A DNA stretch of 64,000 nt, taken from Desulfarculaceae bacterium. Its GTDB lineage: Bacteria; Desulfobacterota; Desulfarculia; Desulfarculales; Desulfarculaceae. The stretch covers positions 310,001-374,000 of the forward strand of contig JAHLKT010000004.1 in assembly GCA_020444545.1 (NCBI GenBank), read 5' to 3'. Shown here in pieces: positions 50,155 through 58,192 of the stretch (within the stretch, counting starts at the first letter, position 1; each line of letters opens with the position of its first letter). A model generated the notes under the pieces. The model ran no database searches, was not told the origin of the DNA, and worked only from the letters and a program-made list of their open reading frames with translations. Made by a program: the position numbers and the translations under genes.

Positions 50155-51792
50155 CTAACCCTCGCGGCGGCTCTTTTCCTCGCCGCGCACCTCGCGCCGC
50201 AGGAGCTTGCCCACCTTGGATTTGGGCAGCATGTCGCGGAACTCGATGTACTGGGGAATCTTGTACCCCGCCAGGCGGCCGCGGCAGAAGGAGATGAGAT
50301 CATAGCCGGTGATCCCCTTGATGTCCTTCTTGAGCACCACGAAGGCCTTGATGCGCTCGCCCACCTTCTCGTCCGGGATGCCCACCACGCAGGAGGCCAC
50401 CACCGCTTGGTGGTCCTGGAGCACGCACTCCACCTCGGAGGCGCTGACCCGGTAGCCCTTGTGCTTGATGGTGTCCACGGTGCGGTCCACGAAGTAGAGG
50501 TAGCCCCCCTCGTCGCGGCGCACCACGTCGGCGGTGCGGTAATAGGTCTTGCCCTCGATCTGCACAAAGGCTTCGGCCGTCTCTTCGGGCTTGTTCCAAT
50601 AGGCGTCCACCATGGGGTCGGAGTGGACCAAGAGCTCGCCGGCCTCGCCGTCGGGCACCTGGCTCATGTCCAGCGGGTCCACGATGCGAACATCCTTGGA
50701 AGGCAGGATCAGGCCCATGGAACCGGCCGGGTTCTCGCGGTCGGCCGGGCTCATGCACACGCCGCCCACCGTCTCGCTGGCCCCGTAGCCGATGTAGATG
50801 GGCCAGCCGAAGTGCTCTTTCCAGCGGGAGGCCACGTCCTGGGGCAAAACGTCGCCTCCGCAGAAACAGTACTTCAGCGAAGAGAGATCGTAAAGCTCCA
50901 GGCGGTCGTGCTCCAGGATCATGCGGTACAGAGCGGGCACGCCCACGAAGGTGGTGGCCTTGTGGCGGGTCACCGCGTCCATCATGGCGTCCAGGTTCAC
51001 CTTGGGTTGCAGGACCATGGAGCCGCCGTGCACCAGGATGGTGCCCAGACCGGTGGTCTGACCCAGGATGTGGAACAGGGGCGCCGCACCCATGACCATG
51101 TTCTCGCGCACCTTGAACAGGGCCGCGCTGGTGGATATCTGCTCGTGGGCGCAGTTGAGCAACAGCCTATGAGTGATTGGCACGCCCTTGGGGTGCTTGG
51201 TGGTGCCGCCGGTGTAGATGATCTCGGCGATGTCGTCCGGGTCGCGTTCCACCGGGGGGGCCGGGCTGGAGCCCTTGATCAGGTCCACCAGCCAGGTGGT
51301 GTGGGCCTCCTTGCTGGCCCGCCCCTTGGGCACCTTGTCGAAGGCCCAGCCGAAGAAGCGCTTGAACCCGGGCAACACATCTGCCATGCCGGAGACCACC
51401 ACCGCCTGGAAGGGATGCTCCTTCATCACCCGCTTGACGTAGCCGTAGTTACGGTCGGTGCACACGATGGCCTTGGCCCCGGTGTCGCCCGCGATGTAGG
51501 CCACGTCGTAGGGGGTGTAGATGGGGGTGATGGGCACGGCCACCGCGCCCGCCTTCTGGATGCCCAGCCAGGCCACCAGCCACTGCACGCAGTTGGGCAG
51601 ATAGAGCATCACCTTGTCGCCCGGGGCGATGCCCTTTTTTATCAGCCCTCCCGCGAAGCGGTCGGCCATGTCCTTGAGGCGCTCGTAGGTGAACGGGGTG
51701 CCCAGATACCAGGCGGCCGGCTTGTCGGGCTCCAGGGCCACCACCCGGTCAAAGGTCTGGGGAATCGTGCTCAGCTCCACCGGAGGCTTCAT
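50155..51792 (-). CDS. AMP-dependent acyl-CoA ligase
   Basis: A 545-residue ANL-superfamily ligase that activates a carboxylic acid to its CoA thioester through an acyl-adenylate. Core motifs are the P-loop region YTGGTTKHPKGVPITH, YGASETVGG, the hinge YYRTADVVRRDEGGYLYFVD and the late DTIKHKGYRVSASEVE; the catalytic C-terminal lysine is in PKSKVGKLLRR. The sequence is of the medium/long-chain or aromatic-acid type. It follows livF by 12 bases, so the acid imported by the transporter is probably its substrate. Confidence 0.93.
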   Translation of the reverse strand: MKPPVELSTIPQTFDRVVALEPDKPAAWYLGTPFTYERLKDMADRFAGGLIKKGIAPGDKVMLYLPNCVQWLVAWLGIQKAGAVAVPITPIYTPYDVAYIAGDTGAKAIVCTDRNYGYVKRVMKEHPFQAVVVSGMADVLPGFKRFFGWAFDKVPKGRASKEAHTTWLVDLIKGSSPAPPVERDPDDIAEIIYTGGTTKHPKGVPITHRLLLNCAHEQISTSAALFKVRENMVMGAAPLFHILGQTTGLGTILVHGGSMVLQPKVNLDAMMDAVTRHKATTFVGVPALYRMILEHDRLELYDLSSLKYCFCGGDVLPQDVASRWKEHFGWPIYIGYGASETVGGVCMSPADRENPAGSMGLILPSKDVRIVDPLDMSQVPDGEAGELLVHSDPMVDAYWNKPEETAEAFVQIEGKTYYRTADVVRRDEGGYLYFVDRTVDTIKHKGYRVSASEVECVLQDHQAVVASCVVGIPDEKVGERIKAFVVLKKDIKGITGYDLISFCRGRLAGYKIPQYIEFRDMLPKSKVGKLLRREVRGEEKSRREG

Positions 51793-51804
51793 AGCTTGTA
51801 TCCT

Positions 51805-52551
51805 CTACACGCCGAAGTAGGCGCTCTTGATCTCGGGGTTGTCCATCAGCTCGGGCCCGGGCCCGGTCAGGGTGAGCATGCCGTTCTCAATGACGTAGGC
51901 GAAGTCCAGCCAGGGCAACAGGGGCCGGGCGAACTGCTCGGCGATCACCAAAGTGACCCCGGTCTGGCGGCGCACGTCCTTGATGGCCTCCACCACCTGG
52001 GTCTGCATGGCCGGGCTGAGGCCCAACAGCGGCTCATCCAACAAGAGCAGCTTGGGGCCGACCATCATGGCCATGCCGATGGCCAGCATCTGCTGCTCGC
52101 CTCCGGAGAGGAAGCCGGCCTTGCGGCTGCGGTGGCGGGCCAGGTTGGGGAACAGGTCGAAGCTCAGTTCGATGCCCTTTTTCACCTCGGCCCGGTTGCG
52201 CAGATAACCCGCTATCTTCAGGTTCTCCACCACGCTGGAGTCCGGGAACACCGGATGGCGCTCGCGGCAGAGCACGATGCCCTGCTGAGCCCGGCGAAAG
52301 GCGGGCAGCTTGCTGATGTCCTCGCCCATGAAGTGCACCGTGCCCATCACCGTGATGCGCTCGCCGCCCTTGCGCTGCTCCTTGATGAGCATGTCCCAGA
52401 TCAGGCCGCTGAGGGTGTTCATCAGGGTGGTCTTGCCGGCGCTGTTGGAGCCGATAACCCCCACGATCTGGCCCTCGCGGACCTCCATGGACAGGTCGTT
52501 GACCGCGATGGCGTTTTCGTAGAAGACGATGAGGTCCTTGACCGTTAGCAC
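51805..52551 (-). CDS. livF: Liv-type ABC transporter ATP-binding protein LivF (second operon)
   Basis: A 248-residue LivF ATPase. Walker A is GSNSAGKTTL, the signature is LSGGEQQMLAIG and Walker B is LLLLDEPLLGLSP. It carries an insert of about a dozen residues after the first helix (LIKEQRKGGERITVMG) compared with the usual LivF. Start is GTG at 52551, three bases after the livG stop, with GGAGG spanning the end of livG. It forms the ATPase pair with the LivG encoded before it. Confidence 0.93.
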   Translation of the reverse strand: MLTVKDLIVFYENAIAVNDLSMEVREGQIVGVIGSNSAGKTTLMNTLSGLIWDMLIKEQRKGGERITVMGTVHFMGEDISKLPAFRRAQQGIVLCRERHPVFPDSSVVENLKIAGYLRNRAEVKKGIELSFDLFPNLARHRSRKAGFLSGGEQQMLAIGMAMMVGPKLLLLDEPLLGLSPAMQTQVVEAIKDVRRQTGVTLVIAEQFARPLLPWLDFAYVIENGMLTLTGPGPELMDNPEIKSAYFGV

Positions 52552-52553
52552 GA

Positions 52554-53312
52554 TTATTCCTCCGCCTCGCTGCCCAGGTAGGCGCCGCGCACCTGGGGGT
52601 CTTCCATAACCTCGGCGGGAACGCCCTCGGCGATCTTCTGCCCGAAGTTCAACACGATCACCCGGTCGGCGATGCGGAACAGCTCCTTGAGGCGGTGCTC
52701 GATCATCACCAGGGTCTTGCCTTGGGCCACCAGCTTTTCGATCACCGGCACCATGGAGGCCACCTCGGCCAGGGACAGGCCGGAGAACAGCTCGTCCAGG
52801 ACGATGATCTCCGGCTGCAAGGCCATGCACTTGGCCAGCTCCAGCCGCTTGAGGTAGCCGTGGGGCAGGCTCGCCGCCTGGTGGGTGATCACCCAGGAGT
52901 CGCGCTCGAAGCCCACCTCTTCCAAAAGGTCCTTGGCCATGGCGTCGCGGTCGCCGTAGCGCCCGCCGGAAAGCCGCCGGAGGCGCGGAGAGAGTAGGGC
53001 CACGTTGAGGTTCTTGAAGGCCGGCAGTTGGTAGAAGGGCTTGACCATCTGGAAGGACCGGGCGATCCCCAGGTCGGCCACCTTGTAAGGCGGCAGCTTG
53101 GTGATGTCCTTGCCCTCGAAAACCACCTTGCCCCGGCTGGGCTTCACGAACCCGGTGATGAGGTTGGCCAGGGTGGTTTTGCCGGAGCCGTTGGGGCCGA
53201 TGACCCCCAGCACCTCGTTGCGCTTCAGGGAGAAGCTCACCCCGTCCACCGCCTTGACCCCGCCGAAGTTCTTGGAGAGGTCGTTTACTTGCAGGATGGT
53301 TTCCGCGCTCAT
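52554..53312 (-). CDS. livG: Liv-type ABC transporter ATP-binding protein LivG (second operon)
   Basis: A 252-residue LivG ATPase. Walker A is GPNGSGKTTL. The signature motif is unusual (LPHGYLKRLELAK) and Walker B reads IIVLDELFSGLS, with Leu where most family members have Pro after DE. The D-loop and switch His (VMIEHRL) are normal, so it should still hydrolyse ATP. ATG 53312 overlaps the stop of livM (ATGA). Confidence 0.92.
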   Translation of the reverse strand: MSAETILQVNDLSKNFGGVKAVDGVSFSLKRNEVLGVIGPNGSGKTTLANLITGFVKPSRGKVVFEGKDITKLPPYKVADLGIARSFQMVKPFYQLPAFKNLNVALLSPRLRRLSGGRYGDRDAMAKDLLEEVGFERDSWVITHQAASLPHGYLKRLELAKCMALQPEIIVLDELFSGLSLAEVASMVPVIEKLVAQGKTLVMIEHRLKELFRIADRVIVLNFGQKIAEGVPAEVMEDPQVRGAYLGSEAEE

Positions 53313-54313
53313 CGTTCCACCTTCACCCAACGCTCGAACTGGTTGTACTTGCGCGACAGGTAGTGGAAGACGCCCTCCGGCAGGCCCACCGTGCACACCA
53401 CCAATATCACCGCGTAGATGACCACCCGGAGGCCGCCCAGCCCGCGCAGAAGCTCGGACAGCGGCACCAGGATGAAGCTGCCCAGCATGGGCCCGGCCAG
53501 GGTGCCCGCCCCGCCCACCGCCACCGAGGCGATGGGGATGATGGAGTAGTCCAGGGCGAACACCGGCATGCCCACGAACTGGTAGGCGTGGGTCATGAAG
53601 GCCCCGGCGAAGGCTCCCACCGACGAGGCCATGAACAGGGCCTGGGCCTTGTAGTAGTAGATGTTCATGCCCGCGCTCATCACCGCCCGGTCGTTGTCGT
53701 TGATGCCCTTCAGGAGCAGGCCGTAGTCGGTGCTCATCATGCGCCGGAAGCCGAACAGGGCCGTCCAAACCACCACCGCGGCCACCACGAACTCGATGTG
53801 CACGCTGCCCAGGGTCTTGATGCCGCTGATGCCCTCGGTGCCCCCGAAGATCTTGGTGGCCTCGACGATGCGCTCGATCATCAGAGGCAGGATCATGGTG
53901 ACCATGGCGAAATAGATGCCCCGGAGCCGAAGCACCGGCAAGAGCACCAGGGTGGAGACCAGCCCGCCGCCGATAGTGGCGATGGGTATGGTCAGCCAGG
54001 GGGAAATCCCTAAATAATAGTTCAGAGTGCCGGCGATGTAGGCCCCGATCCCGAAGAACAGGGACTGGCCCAGGGAGACCATGCCCGCCGAGGCCAGGAT
54101 GTCCCAGCTCATGGCCAACAGGGCGAACATGCAGGTGGTCACCAGCACCCGCTCCCAGTAAACGCTGGCCACCAGTACCAGGATGAACAGCGCCAACACC
54201 GGAAACACCCTGGGGGCGGCCAGGTAGGCCATCTCCCGCCAGGAGGTCAGCGCGAAAACGTCGTCGGAGCGTACCTTGATGCCCCGGTCTATTCTCTCCC
54301 TACGCTGTGCCAT
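53309..54313 (-). CDS. livM: Liv-type ABC transporter permease LivM (second operon)
   Basis: A 334-residue LivM permease with a longer N-terminal cytoplasmic segment (about 30 residues) than the copy at 222. Hallmarks are SWDILASAGMVSLGQSLFFG, GIYFAMVTMILPLMIERIV, LLKGINDNDRAVMSAGMN and GGAGTLAGPMLGSFILVPL. It pairs with LivH, and its start overlaps the end of livH at position 54313. The permease pair is of the type found in carboxylate or aromatic-acid importers as well as amino-acid importers. Confidence 0.93.
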   Translation of the reverse strand: MAQRRERIDRGIKVRSDDVFALTSWREMAYLAAPRVFPVLALFILVLVASVYWERVLVTTCMFALLAMSWDILASAGMVSLGQSLFFGIGAYIAGTLNYYLGISPWLTIPIATIGGGLVSTLVLLPVLRLRGIYFAMVTMILPLMIERIVEATKIFGGTEGISGIKTLGSVHIEFVVAAVVVWTALFGFRRMMSTDYGLLLKGINDNDRAVMSAGMNIYYYKAQALFMASSVGAFAGAFMTHAYQFVGMPVFALDYSIIPIASVAVGGAGTLAGPMLGSFILVPLSELLRGLGGLRVVIYAVILVVCTVGLPEGVFHYLSRKYNQFERWVKVER

Positions 54314-55185
54314 CAGATGCGCTCCTCAAGCTGCTTCTGGTGACCGAAGAGCCCGGAGGGCTTGATCACCAGGATCGCCAGGATGGCCACCAGGCTTACG
54401 ATCATCATCCAGGAGGTCTCCAGGTAGGTGGCGGTTAGGATCTGGGCGAAGCCGATCAGGAAGCTGGCCACGATGATGCCCACCGTGGAGCCCAGGCCGC
54501 CCACGATGCACACGGCCAGGGCGTTGACCAGCACGTTGTAGCCCTCGTTGACCGCGATGGTGCCCAGGGGCAGGATGACCAGGGCGGCCAGGGCGGCGTA
54601 GCCCGCGCCGAAGGCCACCGACCAGGCGGCCACCTTGTCGGCGTTGATGCCCAGGGTGAGCGAGGTGCGCTCGTCCTGGGCGATGCCCCGGAAGGCCAGC
54701 CCGGTCTTGGTGTAGTGGGTGAAGAACCACAGGAAGGCGGCCAGGACGATGCCCGCGCCCACGATGCACAATCGCTGGGCGTCCACGTAGGTGTCGCCGA
54801 TCATCACCGAGGCGTCGATCAGCGGCGGCAGGGTGTACTCGAAGCCGATGAAGCCCAGGTAGCGGAACAGCTCCAGGATGGCCAGGCCCACGCCGAAGGT
54901 GGCGATGACCTCGCTGACCACCAGGCCGCGCACCCGGAGGAGGATGAACCAGTAGATCATGGCCGCCACCCCAGCGGTGATGGCCACCGCTCCCGGCGCG
55001 GCCAGCCAGAAGGGCAGGCCCAGGGAGTGCAGCCCCAGCCAGGTCAGATACCCGGCCATGACGTATAGCGCGCCGTATGCGAAGTTGGCCACTCCGCTGA
55101 TGCCAAAGGTGACCGAGAATCCCAGGGCCACCAGCATCAAGATGACGCTGTTGATAAAGCCGTAAATCAGGGTGCCTTGCAGCAT
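54313..55185 (-). CDS. livH: Liv-type ABC transporter permease LivH (second operon)
   Basis: A 290-residue LivH permease with about eight to nine helices. The hallmark is FSVTFGISGVANFAYGALYV near the start, and GGLGSTVGIIVASFLIG near residue 225. It overlaps livM by one base at the end. A long hairpin (55248-55288) lies between it and the binding-protein gene upstream. Confidence 0.93.
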   Translation of the reverse strand: MLQGTLIYGFINSVILMLVALGFSVTFGISGVANFAYGALYVMAGYLTWLGLHSLGLPFWLAAPGAVAITAGVAAMIYWFILLRVRGLVVSEVIATFGVGLAILELFRYLGFIGFEYTLPPLIDASVMIGDTYVDAQRLCIVGAGIVLAAFLWFFTHYTKTGLAFRGIAQDERTSLTLGINADKVAAWSVAFGAGYAALAALVILPLGTIAVNEGYNVLVNALAVCIVGGLGSTVGIIVASFLIGFAQILTATYLETSWMMIVSLVAILAILVIKPSGLFGHQKQLEERI

Positions 55186-55247
55186 GGGAAGTCCGTACCT
55201 CGCCGGCGCGGGCGCGTGGGGCCCGGCCCAACTGGGGTTCTCGGGGA

Positions 55248-55288
55248 GCCGGGGGAGGGAGCGGGAACTGGTGCTCCCTCTCCCCGGC
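55248..55288 (-). terminator. Long hairpin between the second livK and livH
   Basis: GCCGGGGGAGGGAGC and GCTCCCTCTCCCCGGC pair over 15 base pairs with one extra T and a 10-base loop. No U-run follows. Its place matches the hairpin at 2203-2234 in the first Liv operon, suggesting partial termination or mRNA protection that raises binding-protein levels. Confidence 0.7.
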
Positions 55289-55308
55289 GTCGGTTACCGG
55301 TTAGAGCG

Positions 55309-56580
55309 TTACTTGGCCGACTTCATGCCCTTGGGCAGCATGATCTTGCCTTCGGCGATGGCCGGGGGATAGACGATGACCCGCTTGCCGTCGTCGGTCC
55401 ACTGGAAGAAGCAGCCCAGGGCCTCCTTGGTCGGGTCCTTGCCGTAGATCACCTGGTTGCCCTTGGTGAACTTGATACGGCCCATCACGCCCTCGGCGTC
55501 GGTGGCCCGAAGGGCCGCCACGATGGCGTCCGGGTCCAGGCTGCCCGCCTTCTCGATGGCCGCCTTGAGCAGGTACACCGAGGCGTAGGCCGGGGCCGGG
55601 CCGTGGCCGGCCTCGATGGGCTTGCCGTACTTGGCCAGGTAAGCGTCGTAGAACTTCTTGGACGGGGGATACTTGGCGCTGGGGATGCTGCCCAGCTCGA
55701 ACACCGAGTTAACCACGCCGCCGATCTTGCCGTCAAAGGTCTTCCAGGCGGTGGGGCCGGTGATGGGGCTGATGAAGCCGGCCATGACCGCCGGAATCCT
55801 CATTGCCTTCCACTGCTTGATCAGGATGCCGCTCTGGGGCATGTCGAACACCGGCATGATCACCTGGGCGCCCTTCATCTTGGCCTTCATCAAGGCCGGG
55901 GCGAAGTCGCTGGCGCCGGTGGGGAAGGTCTCGTGACCGACCACGTCCCACTTCAGCTTGCCCTTGAAGATCTTGGTCATGATGCCCGCGGTGGCCCGCG
56001 CCCAGGCAACGTCCTGGTTCATGATGAAGACCTTCTTGAAGCCGAATTCCTTGTTCATGAAGCCCATGACGCCGGCGATGTAGCCGACGAAATACTTGGC
56101 GTCCAGGCTGACGCGGAACACGTACTTATACTTGGGGTTCTTGGCCACCATGGCCTCGGTCTTGGGGCTCATGGCGATGGTGCCCAGCAGGGGCACCTTG
56201 TGCTTGGAGAGCATGTCCATGGCCGCCAGCAGGGCCTCGGAGCGGAAGGGGCCCACCACCAGCGCGTTGGGCTTCTTTTCCAGGATCAGCTTTTCGATGC
56301 CCAACAGAGCCTCGGGCACGGGCACGCCGGGCGCCGCGTCGCGGATGTCGATGGACTCGATGGCAAAGGGCAGCATCTTGCCGCCGACCTTCACGCCGCC
56401 GGCCTTGTTGATCTCTTCAACCGCCATCTTCACCGAGTTGTTGGCTTCCTTGCCTTCCAGGAAGTTCAAGGAAGTGGTCACCCCAAGGACGACTTTGTCA
56501 GCCGCCAGGGCGCCGGTCGGAGCCAGCAATAGCCCGGCCATCAGCATGGTAATGGCCAAAATGCAGGTCAATTTCCTCAT
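55309..56580 (-). CDS. livK: Liv-type periplasmic substrate-binding protein (second operon)
   Basis: A 423-residue type I binding protein with signal peptide 1-27 (ends ALAA). Mature start VVLGVTTSLNFLEGKEANNS replaces the classic LivK ligand loop (PLTG) with SLNFLEG, and a long middle region (FIMNQDVAWARATAGIMTKI) marks a distinct subfamily. It is clearly paralogous to the protein at 56924 (shared VVGPFRSE, AWAR, GHGPAP and PPAIAEG stretches). It should deliver the ligand to the LivHMGF encoded downstream. Lysine-rich surface residues contrast with its Arg-rich paralogue. A sigma-54-type promoter lies about 118 bases before the ATG. Confidence 0.92.
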   Translation of the reverse strand: MRKLTCILAITMLMAGLLLAPTGALAADKVVLGVTTSLNFLEGKEANNSVKMAVEEINKAGGVKVGGKMLPFAIESIDIRDAAPGVPVPEALLGIEKLILEKKPNALVVGPFRSEALLAAMDMLSKHKVPLLGTIAMSPKTEAMVAKNPKYKYVFRVSLDAKYFVGYIAGVMGFMNKEFGFKKVFIMNQDVAWARATAGIMTKIFKGKLKWDVVGHETFPTGASDFAPALMKAKMKGAQVIMPVFDMPQSGILIKQWKAMRIPAVMAGFISPITGPTAWKTFDGKIGGVVNSVFELGSIPSAKYPPSKKFYDAYLAKYGKPIEAGHGPAPAYASVYLLKAAIEKAGSLDPDAIVAALRATDAEGVMGRIKFTKGNQVIYGKDPTKEALGCFFQWTDDGKRVIVYPPAIAEGKIMLPKGMKSAK

Positions 56581-56697
56581 CTAAAGTCCCTCCCTTTAGT
56601 TGTGAGGTTAAAAAACTCTAAAGACCTGTTGTCCGCGTTTTGGACGCCCGTACCATGCTGTGGTCGTAAAAATGCCCGGGGCGTTGTTCCAATATCA

Positions 56698-56713
56698 TGC
56701 AATTAGCGGTCCA
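56698..56713 (-). promoter_or_regulatory. Sigma-54 (-24/-12) promoter
   Basis: On the minus strand TGGACCGCTAATTGCA has the exact GG-N10-GC spacing of sigma-54 promoters and TTGCA at -12; the -24 box TGGACC differs from TGGCAC at two positions. It faces livK at 56580. The NtrC-type activator encoded at 58170 gives it a natural regulator. Confidence 0.75.
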
Positions 56714-56781
56714 CCCCGCTGAATGCTATTCAACTCTCTGTATTTAAAGGCTTTTCTACAAAACGGCCCAAAGAGGCCTTT

Positions 56782-56798
56782 TGTAACCTATGGTTACA
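56782..56798 (-). promoter_or_regulatory. Perfect dyad, likely enhancer site for the NtrC-type regulator
   Basis: TGTAACC-TAT-GGTTACA is a perfect 17-base palindrome centred about 90 bases upstream of the -12 box, the usual place for an NtrC-family upstream activating sequence. Confidence 0.65.
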
Positions 56799-56923
56799 CC
56801 TAGGCTGGAGCGGCCAGGTGGCCCGCCGACGGCGTAGCTACTTAGTGGCTAAACAGGGCGGTTTCCGGGGTATGTGAAGCTATGTAACGGTAAAAGCGGC
56901 TTGTGGGAAGTTTGGTAACACCA

Positions 56924-58192
56924 TCAGGGGCCGGGCACGAAAGCGGGCAGCTCCACGTCGCCCTCGGCGATGGCCGGGGGGAACACGATTCGCCGCTTGC
57001 CCGAAGGGGTCCATTGGATCACCGCGGCCAGGGCCTCGCGGGCGGGGTCGTCGCCGAAGATGGCCTGGTGGCCGTGGGTGAAGGTGATGCGGCCCATGCA
57101 CCCCTGGCGGTCGGTGGCCTCCAGGGCCTTGACCATGGCCTCGGGCTCCAGGCCTCCGGCCCGCTCGATGGCCTGGGCCAGGATGTACACCGCCTCGTAG
57201 GAGGGGGCCGGGCCGTGGCCCGACTGCACCGGGCGGCCGTAGTGTTTGGCAAATGCCCGGTAAAAGCGCGCCGCAGCCTCGTAACGGGTGGAGGGCACGT
57301 TGCCCAGCTCGAAGATCACGTTGAGGCTGCCCGCGATCTGGCCGGAAAAGGCCTGCCAGGCGCTGGGCCCCACGATGGGCGAGATGAAGCCGCAGAGCAG
57401 GGCCGGCACCCGCAGGTGGCGCCACTGATAGGCCAGGCGGCCGCTGGAGGGCGAGTCGAAGATGCACAGCAGGGCCTGGGCTCCCCGGGCGCGGGCCTCT
57501 TCCAGGGCCCCGCTGAAGTCGCTGGCCGTGCTGGGGTAGGTGCGCTGGCCCAGGACCTCCCAGCCCGCCCGCCGAAAGTACAGGCGCAGCATCATGGAGG
57601 CGGTGGTGCGGGCCCAGGCCACGTCCTGGTTGAGGATGTACACCCTTTTAAAACCGAAGCGCTGCTTCAAAAAGCGCATGTTGCTGATGAGATAGTCCAC
57701 CAAATAGCGGGCGTTGAGCCCCACCCGGAACACAAAGCGGTTGGCCGGCTCCCTGAGCACCAGGGCCTCGGACACCGGGGTCATGGCGATGCTGCCCAGC
57801 AGAGGAAGGCGTCTCTCGGCGATGAGCCCCATGCTCTCCAGGAGCACCTCGGAGCGGAAGGGCCCCACCACCAGGGCGTGCAGGTGGTGCGTGTCCAAAA
57901 AGCGGCGGAAGGCGCCCACCGCGCTTTCCACCGCCACGCCGGTGTCCGCGCCTTTCAGGTCCGCGGACACCACCCTGAGCGGCAGGCGGTCCGCTCCCAC
58001 CCGCACCCCGCCCGCGGCGTTTATCTCGGCCACGGCCAGACGCACGGCCATGAGGCTCTCGCGGCCCTCCAGCATGGATAGGCTGGTGGGCACCCCGATG
58101 ACCACCTCACGGGGCGCGGCCCCGGCCGGCCCGGCCAGCGCGGCCAGGACCAGCAGCAGGCCCAGCAGTCTAGTCGCCGTCTTCCAGGCCAT
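56924..58192 (-). CDS. Periplasmic binding protein paralogue encoded with a two-component system (probable co-sensor)
   Basis: A 422-residue Liv-type binding protein, signal peptide 1-25, strongly similar in layout to the livK product at 55309: VVIGVPTSLSMLEGRE, LVVGPFRSEVLLESM, ILNQDVAWARTTASMM, GFISPIVGPSAWQAFSG and FPPAIAEGDVELP. It has no permease genes directly downstream. Its start overlaps the end of the NtrC-type regulator gene by 23 bases, making it the third gene of a kinase-regulator-binding protein operon. The likely role is to present ligand to the kinase's periplasmic domain, or to share the transporter. Both are inference from position and paralogy. Confidence 0.88.
   Translation of the reverse strand: MAWKTATRLLGLLLVLAALAGPAGAAPREVVIGVPTSLSMLEGRESLMAVRLAVAEINAAGGVRVGADRLPLRVVSADLKGADTGVAVESAVGAFRRFLDTHHLHALVVGPFRSEVLLESMGLIAERRLPLLGSIAMTPVSEALVLREPANRFVFRVGLNARYLVDYLISNMRFLKQRFGFKRVYILNQDVAWARTTASMMLRLYFRRAGWEVLGQRTYPSTASDFSGALEEARARGAQALLCIFDSPSSGRLAYQWRHLRVPALLCGFISPIVGPSAWQAFSGQIAGSLNVIFELGNVPSTRYEAAARFYRAFAKHYGRPVQSGHGPAPSYEAVYILAQAIERAGGLEPEAMVKALEATDRQGCMGRITFTHGHQAIFGDDPAREALAAVIQWTPSGKRRIVFPPAIAEGDVELPAFVPGP

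Larger units (their letters stand above)
56581..56923 (-). promoter_or_regulatory. 343-base control region of the second Liv operon
   Basis: No gene is present. Reading on the minus strand, the gap contains an upstream dyad (56782-56798), a sigma-54-type promoter (56698-56713), a leader of about 107 bases and the GGAGG site of livK. Extra half-sites related to the dyad, TGTAAC at 56883 and GGTAACA at 56914, lie near the end of the neighbouring binding-protein gene. Confidence 0.65.
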
